Assembly (NCBI GenBank): GCA_028687645.1
Contig: JAQTZQ010000016.1
Coordinates: 1-39,207 of the forward strand
DNA: 39,207 nucleotides
DNA from: Rhodocyclaceae bacterium
GTDB taxonomy: Bacteria > Pseudomonadota > Gammaproteobacteria > Burkholderiales > Rhodocyclaceae
Reading direction: 5' to 3'
In this document: positions 33,990 through 39,207 of the stretch, piece after piece
Position numbering within the stretch: the first letter of the stretch is position 1
Layout: each line of letters starts with the position of its first letter
The notes under the pieces: generated by a model
Seen by the model: only the letters and a program-made list of their open reading frames with translations
Told to the model about the DNA's origin: nothing
Databases searched by the model: none
Program-made: the position numbers and the translations under genes

Positions 33990-35936
33990 GTGGCTGTTAC
34001 CGCGTCCTGTCCCTCCTGCGGCGCGCCGGTTGTTTTTCAATCGGCGGCGTCGATCTTTGCCGTTTGCGAATACTGCCAGAGCACGCTGGTGCGCCACGAC
34101 CAGGCGCTGGAAGATATCGGCAAGATGGCGGCGCTGGTCGAGGATCGCTCGCCGCTACAAATCGGCAGCGAGGGCAGTTACGGCGGCGTGCACTTTGCGC
34201 TGATCGGGCGCATCCAGATCAAATACAGCCAGGGCATCTGGAACGAGTGGTACCTGATGTTCGACGACATGCGCACCGGCTGGCTCTCGGAAGCCGGCGG
34301 CGAGTATGTTGTCTCCTTCATCGAGCATGTGCAGGAAGTGCTGCCGGCCTTTGTCGATCTCAAGATCGGCCAGCGTTTCGTCATGGCCAGCCGGCCATGG
34401 ACGGTGACCAATATTGAGAACGCCGAGTGCATCGCCGGTCAGGGCGAACTACCCTTCAAGGTCGGTGCCGGCTACCCGTTGCCGGCGGTCGACCTGAGAA
34501 GTAACGCCAAAACCGGGCCGACTTTCGCCACGCTCGATTACTCAGAAACCCCGCCGCTGCTTTTCCTCGGCGAGCCGGTCGTTTTTGACGCGCTGAAAAT
34601 GAATAACCTGCGTTCGGGCATGGCGATCCCGACAGCGACGGTTCAAGCGCAAGTCTTTCGCTGCCCGAGTTGCGGCTCACCGATGTCGGCGCGCTCGAAG
34701 GAGATTCTCGCCGTCGGCTGCGCCTCATGCGGCGCGGTGGTTGATACGGCGGATGCCAATCACAAATTGCTTTCCAAAGCGCTTGGCCTGCGCGATGAAA
34801 AGTACATTCCGCGCATTCCGCTCGGCAGCAAAGGCGAACTTGAAGGCAAGCCGGTCGAAATGATTGGTTTTCTCGTCAAGCAAACCACGATTGAAGGCAT
34901 TAGCTACGACTGGCGCGAATACCTGCTGGCCGGCGACAACGCGACCTATCGCTGGCTGACCGAATACAACGGCCACTGGAATACCGCCGATGTGCTTTCC
35001 CATCCACCCGCCAGCAGCGGCGCGATGGAGCTGGCCGATGTGCAGTTCAACGGGCAAAAATTCAAGCATTTTTCCTCAACACCAACAGCCAAAGTGATTC
35101 AGGTGGCCGGTGAATTTACCTGGCGAGTTCGCGTCGGCGAAAGCAATAAAATTGTCGATTACGTCGCCCCGCCGCTGATGCTGTCGCGCGAATCGACGAG
35201 CAGCGAATTGTCCTGGTCGCTCGGCCATTACGTCGCGCCGCCAATCATTCGCGAGGCCTTCAAGCTCCCCGGCGCACTACCCGAACCGCTGGGCGTTTAT
35301 GCCAACCAGCCCAACCCCTGGGAGGCAACGCACAAGCGCGTGTGTGGCAATTTCTGGAAATTCGGCCTTGCTGCCACGCTGCTGCAACTGTTTTTCGTTT
35401 TTGTTTTGGGCGGCACTTCGTTGTTGCGCCAGAGCATCGAGTTCAGCCCCCAAATGCAGGGGGAATCACTGACCACGCGGGATTTCGAGATACGCGGCAA
35501 GCCCCGCAAAATCACTGTGCGCAACAGCACGTCGCTGAGTAATAACTGGATCGTTCTCGACATGATGCTGGTCAACAAAGCCAGCGGCCAAGCCTGGCCG
35601 GCAGCGCGTGAGATTGCCTATTACTACGGGCGCGACGGCGGAGAAAGCTGGTCGGAAGGCAACCGTGAGGACGAGGTGGTTTTCCTCAATATTCCGGCTG
35701 GCACTTACTATCTCACGGTCGACCCTGATTTTGCCCCGGAAAATCGGACGCCTGTCAGCGACACAATCGAGGTCGTGAGCGGCGGTAACGGCTGGTCGAA
35801 CTATGTCTTGGTGATGATCTTTCTGATCATTTTCCCGATTTTCACCCGCTTGCGCCTGGCTACATTTGAAGCCAAACGCTGGTCGGAAAGCGACCATGCG
35901 CCGGTTAGCAGTAGCGATTCGGATTCGGACGACTGA
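33990..35936 (+). CDS. DUF4178 membrane protein with two zinc ribbons
   Basis: A 648-aa protein. A CxxC...CxxC zinc ribbon at residues 7-29 (C7, C10, C26, C29) is followed by a DUF4178 domain (about 55-200; YGGVHFALIGRIQIKY, WNEWYLMFDD). A second zinc ribbon (C225, C228, C244, C247) and a second DUF4178 domain (about 280-420) follow. Near the C-terminus are a hydrophobic helix (about 452-475), an extracytoplasmic beta-rich stretch and a last helix (about 605-625) with an acidic Ser/Asp tail (SSSDSDSDD). The function is unknown. The GTG start at 33990 has a weak ribosome site, suggesting coupling to the SPFH gene. Its stop overlaps the ATG of the 47-aa gene. Confidence 0.85.
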   Translation: MAVTASCPSCGAPVVFQSAASIFAVCEYCQSTLVRHDQALEDIGKMAALVEDRSPLQIGSEGSYGGVHFALIGRIQIKYSQGIWNEWYLMFDDMRTGWLSEAGGEYVVSFIEHVQEVLPAFVDLKIGQRFVMASRPWTVTNIENAECIAGQGELPFKVGAGYPLPAVDLRSNAKTGPTFATLDYSETPPLLFLGEPVVFDALKMNNLRSGMAIPTATVQAQVFRCPSCGSPMSARSKEILAVGCASCGAVVDTADANHKLLSKALGLRDEKYIPRIPLGSKGELEGKPVEMIGFLVKQTTIEGISYDWREYLLAGDNATYRWLTEYNGHWNTADVLSHPPASSGAMELADVQFNGQKFKHFSSTPTAKVIQVAGEFTWRVRVGESNKIVDYVAPPLMLSRESTSSELSWSLGHYVAPPIIREAFKLPGALPEPLGVYANQPNPWEATHKRVCGNFWKFGLAATLLQLFFVFVLGGTSLLRQSIEFSPQMQGESLTTRDFEIRGKPRKITVRNSTSLSNNWIVLDMMLVNKASGQAWPAAREIAYYYGRDGGESWSEGNREDEVVFLNIPAGTYYLTVDPDFAPENRTPVSDTIEVVSGGNGWSNYVLVMIFLIIFPIFTRLRLATFEAKRWSESDHAPVSSSDSDSDD

Positions 35937-36079
35937 TGTTCAAAAACCTCACCCTGATTCTTGGCATCTTTGCCCTGTCGATGTTCACTTACGCCCAGCA
36001 TCAAGGCTGGAATTTGTTCGACAATGTCGCCAATCCCGGCTCAGGCAAAGGTGGCAGTAGCCGGATTTATCACAAGTAG
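35936..36079 (+). CDS. 47-aa exported or membrane-anchored peptide, end of the DUF350-SPFH-DUF4178 module
   Basis: A short frame whose ATG overlaps the DUF4178 stop (TGATG), so reinitiation is likely. It has one hydrophobic segment (residues 5-20, TLILGIFALSMFTYA) followed by a Gly/Ser-rich, basic tail ending SSRIYHK. No known domain. The overlap, the signal-like N-terminus and the place at the end of the module support a real gene. The lack of its own ribosome site leaves some doubt. Confidence 0.65.
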   Translation: MFKNLTLILGIFALSMFTYAQHQGWNLFDNVANPGSGKGGSSRIYHK

Positions 36080-36175
36080 CCGGCTAATCTCTGCCTCCGT
36101 AACCACCGTCCGCCGCTGGCACGTCCCATTGTCTCCCTGCAGTTTCGTCAGATCGATGGCCGCAAAGAAATTCGG

Positions 36176-37630
36176 TCATCCGTTGATATCAAAGCACAGG
36201 TATTTGATTTCGAGATAGTCGTCGATACCGTATTTCGAGCCCTCGCGCCCAATGCCGGATTGCTTGATGCCGCCAAACGGCGCCACCTCGTTTGAAATCA
36301 GCCCGGTATTGATGCCGACCATGCCGTACTCCAGCGCCTCGCCAACACGCCAACTGCGTGCCATCGAGCGGGTATAAAAGTAGGCGGCGAGGCCAAATTC
36401 CGTGTCGTTGGCCATGGCAACCGCCTCCACTTCGCTGTCAAAACGAAATAGTGGCGCGACCGGGCCAAAGGTTTCTTCACGCGCGACTCGCATTGCCGGG
36501 GTGATGTCGGCGAGCACCGTCGGCTCAAAAAAGTTGCCGCCGCGCTCGTGCCGTTTGCCACCACAAACCACACGAGCGCCGAGACTGACGGCATCGGCAA
36601 CGTGCAGTTCAACCTTGGCCAGCGCTGCGTCGTCGATCAGCGGCCCCTGTACAACGCCAGCTTCGTTGCCGGCACCGACTTTCATGTCGCGCACGCGGGC
36701 GGCAAAACGCTCGGCGAAGGCGTCGTAAATCCCCGACTGCACCAAAAAGCGATTGGCACAGACGCAGGTTTGACCCGCATTACGATATTTGGCCAGCAAA
36801 GCGCCGTCGACCGCAGCATCCAGATCAGCGTCGTCAAATACGATAAACGGCGCGTTGCCGCCCAGCTCGAAGGAGACTTTCTTGATCGTCGGCGCACATT
36901 GCGCCATCAGCAAGCGCCCAACCTCGGTCGAGCCGGTGAAGGACAGCTTGCGCACCAGCGGGCTGGCGGTCAGCTGCCCGCCAATCGCCACCGGGTCACC
37001 GGTGATGACGTTAAACACACCTGCCGGAAAGCCAGCCTCCTCGGCCAAAGCCGCCAGAGCCAGGGCGGTGAGTGGCGTTTGCTCGGCCGGTTTGACGACG
37101 ACCGTACACCCGGCAGCCAAAGCCGGCGCCACCTTGCGCGTAATCATTGCCAGCGGAAAATTCCACGGCGTAATGGCCGCACAAACGCCAATCGGCTGTT
37201 TGATGACCACCAAACGCTTGTCGGCAGCGGTAGGCGGAATCGTTTCACCATAAGTACGTTTACCCTCTTCGGCAAACCATTCAACAAAGGAGGCGCCGTA
37301 GGCCACCTCACCGCGCGCCTCAGCCAGCGGCTTGCCGCCCTCGGCGGTAATCAGTTGGGCCAGATCATCGGCATTTTGCAGAATCAGCTCACACCAGCGC
37401 CGCAACAACTGGCCGCGCTGTTTGGCGGTCAGCGCTCGCCAGGCTGGCCAGGCGGTATTGGCGGCGACAATCGCGCGATCGGTTTCCGCTGCGCCACAAT
37501 GGGCCACCTCGGCAATCACTTCGCCGCTGGCCGGATCGCGCACGGCGAGCCGAGCCCCATCGTTGGCGCCCATCCATTTTCCGTCCAAAAAGCTGGTTGA
37601 CCGTAACAAATGGGTGTTTTGAACATTCAT
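36176..37630 (-). CDS. gabD: NAD(P)-dependent succinate-semialdehyde dehydrogenase-type ALDH
   Basis: Oxidises succinate semialdehyde or a related aldehyde acid to the carboxylate in the cytoplasm. 484 aa, normal for the GabD branch. Motifs: PWNFPLAMITRKVAPALAAG (cofactor binding), FTGSTEVGRLL, catalytic Glu in FELGGNAPFIVFDDADLD, catalytic Cys in NAGQTCVCANR and the C-terminal NTGLISNEVAPFGGIKQSG, which is typical of GabD. AGGA lies upstream of ATG 37630. It stands alone between the DUF4178 module and the NlpC/P60 gene. No GABA transaminase gene is nearby. The substrate could be another semialdehyde. Confidence 0.88.
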   Translation of the reverse strand: MNVQNTHLLRSTSFLDGKWMGANDGARLAVRDPASGEVIAEVAHCGAAETDRAIVAANTAWPAWRALTAKQRGQLLRRWCELILQNADDLAQLITAEGGKPLAEARGEVAYGASFVEWFAEEGKRTYGETIPPTAADKRLVVIKQPIGVCAAITPWNFPLAMITRKVAPALAAGCTVVVKPAEQTPLTALALAALAEEAGFPAGVFNVITGDPVAIGGQLTASPLVRKLSFTGSTEVGRLLMAQCAPTIKKVSFELGGNAPFIVFDDADLDAAVDGALLAKYRNAGQTCVCANRFLVQSGIYDAFAERFAARVRDMKVGAGNEAGVVQGPLIDDAALAKVELHVADAVSLGARVVCGGKRHERGGNFFEPTVLADITPAMRVAREETFGPVAPLFRFDSEVEAVAMANDTEFGLAAYFYTRSMARSWRVGEALEYGMVGINTGLISNEVAPFGGIKQSGIGREGSKYGIDDYLEIKYLCFDING

Positions 37631-37691
37631 GACTTGAAAAATCCTGTAAAAACGGTAAGTTATAAGTGTTTTGTAGAAAATACATTAGCTA

Positions 37692-38189
37692 ATGCGTGCA
37701 CAACTCTCGCTTGCCATCATCGCTACCCTGCTCATCACCGCCTGTAGCGGCCCGGCACCGCGCCCCAGCCCACCAGCGAAAACTATAGCGCAAGGCACGC
37801 CGCAGGCGAGTGAAAAGGCCGTCGATGTCGTGCTCTACGCCCTGGGCCTGATCGATACCGGCTATCGTTTTGGCGGAAAAAACCCCAACGCCGGACTCGA
37901 CTGCAGTGGCATGGTTAGCCATATTTACCAAACCGCCGCCGGGATCAAGGTCACCGGCAGCGCTGCGGATATTGCCCGTCAGGCCAGGCCGATCGAGCGA
38001 GATTCCCTGCGCCCCGGCGACCTGGTATTTTTCAATACCGGCAAGCGCCCGTTCTCACATGTCGGTATTTATATTGGTGACTCCCGCTTCGTGCACGCGC
38101 CGTCAAGTAACGGAAAAGTACGCATTGATCACCTGCAGGATCGCTACTACGCGCAGCGCTTCGAGGCCGCGCGCACATTTTTTGATTAA
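37692..38189 (+). CDS. NlpC/P60 family lipoprotein peptidase
   Basis: A 165-aa peptidoglycan endopeptidase of the NlpC/P60 type. The signal peptide ends in the lipobox LITAC (Cys18). A Pro-rich linker precedes the catalytic domain (about 38-165). The Cys nucleophile is in LDCSGMV (near residue 75), the catalytic His in FSHVGIYIGD and the third polar residue is the His of VHAPSS. It is likely anchored in the outer membrane and cuts D-Glu-mDAP bonds. It is divergent from the ALDH gene and its stop abuts the convergent HDOD gene. No clear ribosome site is seen before ATG 37692. Confidence 0.9.
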   Translation: MRAQLSLAIIATLLITACSGPAPRPSPPAKTIAQGTPQASEKAVDVVLYALGLIDTGYRFGGKNPNAGLDCSGMVSHIYQTAAGIKVTGSAADIARQARPIERDSLRPGDLVFFNTGKRPFSHVGIYIGDSRFVHAPSSNGKVRIDHLQDRYYAQRFEAARTFFD

Positions 38190-39056
38190 TCAGGCATCAG
38201 CACCGATCGCTTCAGCCACCTGCGCTTTTAGATCATCAAGCTCATCGTCGCCCACCCCCAAATGGGCAAGCGCTTTCTGATACAACTCAGTGCCCACCTC
38301 GACATCATTCTCACCCAGCAACTCATGCGTAATGTGTTCTGCCACCTGCGTCACCGCAATGAATGACAGCGCACCGCCCGGCAAAGTCTTGTCCGGCAAC
38401 TCGTAGGCGTCCATTTCGTGATGGAATCTGATCGCCAAACCGACAATCGGCGGCAAGCCCCAGTTACGCACCAGCAAAGACCCCACAATCGGGTGCGTAC
38501 AAGGGAAAAACTCCCCTTCGGCATCGACCAGAAACCGCCCGTCAGCTACCGCAGCTTCAATCACCTGCCCATAATTAGGAAAGCGCTTCATCATCAACGG
38601 AATCGCGGCGTCATGAAACAGCGTATAGGTGTAAGCCGCATCCGGCGAAATACCATATTGCCGGCGGGCGATCAAAGCAGCCGCCAGCGCCAACTGCGTA
38701 CTACGCTTCCAGAAAGCCTCCAGCCAGGCTGCCGGCAAACCCGTCACACTGGCGCGCAAGGCAACCGAGACCACAATACAAACCACGTTCTTGGTGCCCA
38801 GCCGCTCAACCGCTTGGCGCACCCCGGAAATTCTGGTGCCGCTCCGGTACAGCGGCGAGTTGGCGAGCTTCAAGGCAGCTGCTGACATCGCCGGGTCGTT
38901 GGAAATCAATGTCGCCAAACGGCGCAAGTCAGGCTCGTCCTTCTGCGCTTCAGCCATTGCATTACTCACCACGGCGGGGCAAGCGGGAATATCAACCGTA
39001 GCCATGACTTTTTGCAGATCTTCGTGGCTCAACTCAGCGGGGGATGTGCTGCTCAT
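38190..39056 (-). CDS. HDOD domain signalling protein
   Basis: A 288-aa cytoplasmic HDOD protein (an HD-like fold without the full metal site), a family often found in chemotaxis, c-di-GMP and stress signalling. Motifs: IPACPAVVSNAMAEAQKD at the start, LISNDPAMSAAALKLANSPLYRSG, VERLGTKNVVCIVVSVALR and FHDAAIPLMMKRFP. A C-terminal segment ends AQVAEAIGADA. ATG 39056 was chosen because AAGGAG lies 8 bases upstream; the frame extends 17 codons further without support. No partner domain is fused. The last base touches the stop of the NlpC/P60 gene. Confidence 0.88.
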   Translation of the reverse strand: MSSTSPAELSHEDLQKVMATVDIPACPAVVSNAMAEAQKDEPDLRRLATLISNDPAMSAAALKLANSPLYRSGTRISGVRQAVERLGTKNVVCIVVSVALRASVTGLPAAWLEAFWKRSTQLALAAALIARRQYGISPDAAYTYTLFHDAAIPLMMKRFPNYGQVIEAAVADGRFLVDAEGEFFPCTHPIVGSLLVRNWGLPPIVGLAIRFHHEMDAYELPDKTLPGGALSFIAVTQVAEHITHELLGENDVEVGTELYQKALAHLGVGDDELDDLKAQVAEAIGADA

Positions 39057-39129
39057 ATTTACAACTCCTTGAAACATTTTCTGCTGATTGGACGCCGCCC
39101 GATGCAAAAGGTAGAATCCAAGGCTCTTC

Positions 39130-39206
39130 GCGCCCGTAGCTCAGCTGGATAGAGTACTGCCCTCCGAAGGCAGGGGTCACTGATTCGAATTCAGTCGGGC
39201 GCACCA
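39130..39206 (+). tRNA. tRNA-Arg (anticodon CCG)
   Basis: The 77-base gene folds as a full cloverleaf: acceptor GCGCCCG / CGGGCGC, D arm GCTCAGCTGGATAGAGT, anticodon stem CTGCC / GGCAG with loop CTCCGAA (anticodon CCG at 39164-39166, reads CGG), T arm with TTCGAAT, and encoded ACCA end. The HDOD gene is divergent from it across 73 bp. It lies one base from the window end. Confidence 0.97.
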
Positions 39207-39207
39207 A

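Noticed and set aside
36080..36175. Gap between the 47-aa gene and the ALDH stop
   Set aside because: Only 96 bp; no credible gene, terminator or repeat seen.
36548..37600. Plus-strand open frame of 350 codons opposite the ALDH gene
   Set aside because: Low-complexity Arg/Gln/Gly composition and no ribosome site; the ALDH on the other strand has all catalytic motifs.
1..39207. CRISPR arrays, insertion sequences, prophage or integron parts
   Set aside because: No regularly spaced direct repeats, transposase, integrase or phage genes were found; the only tRNA is at the edge, with no integrase gene or repeated tRNA end in view.

Overview
The window reads as a chromosomal segment of a betaproteobacterium, most likely a member of the Rhodocyclales (Dechloromonas/Azonexus-like). 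This is inferred from gene content and protein style: a tungsten aldehyde oxidoreductase operon of the Aromatoleum type, a glnA-ntrB-ntrC nitrogen block, a HTH-less BirA followed by CoaX, and many c-di-GMP and sensor proteins. No insertion sequence, prophage, CRISPR array or rRNA was seen. Coding density is high and both strands are used in short operons.

Region 1 (1-7.2 kb): the 3' part of a Rep-type helicase gene, a bidirectional terminator, a membrane-anchored cytochrome c5-like protein on the minus strand, then the operon aorA-aorB-aorC-aorD plus an 86-aa unknown. AorA is an electron-transfer polyferredoxin, AorB the W-bis-pyranopterin catalytic subunit, AorC a FAD/NAD oxidoreductase and AorD a MoaD/ThiS-like carrier. 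A strong intrinsic-terminator hairpin lies between aorB and aorC. It could set an excess of AorA/AorB over AorC, which fits the published filament architecture of this enzyme. A minus-strand terminator with an adjacent hairpin lies upstream of aorA and may mark a small RNA.

Region 2 (7.2-13.1 kb): a very large hybrid histidine kinase (Cache, three PAS, HisKA, HATPase, degenerate receiver, canonical receiver, HPt) with its response regulator on the minus strand. They are followed by a 58-aa lipoprotein gene and a 61-aa Arg-rich protein gene.

Region 3 (13.2-18.9 kb): gluQ on the plus strand converges on a minus-strand set (rhodanese, nadA, a YbhP-like EEP phosphatase, clsB). A cation diffusion facilitator gene is divergent from the rhodanese.

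Region 4 (18.9-28 kb): glnA, preceded by two NtrC-type palindromes and a good sigma54 -24/-12 promoter, followed by a DUF4124 protein. An RND efflux pair is on the minus strand, and ntrB and ntrC, which should drive the glnA promoter, follow on the plus strand.

Region 5 (28-32.5 kb): birA, coaX, a degenerate HD-GYP protein and a degenerate-GGDEF/EAL protein, tightly spaced or overlapping.

Region 6 (32.5-36.1 kb): a compact four-gene module (DUF350 membrane protein, YdjI-like SPFH protein with SHOCT tail, double zinc-ribbon DUF4178 membrane protein, 47-aa exported or membrane peptide). This is the best candidate for a poorly described envelope system.

Region 7 (36.1-39.2 kb): a succinate-semialdehyde dehydrogenase-type ALDH, an NlpC/P60 lipoprotein, an HDOD protein and a tRNA-Arg(CCG) at the right edge.
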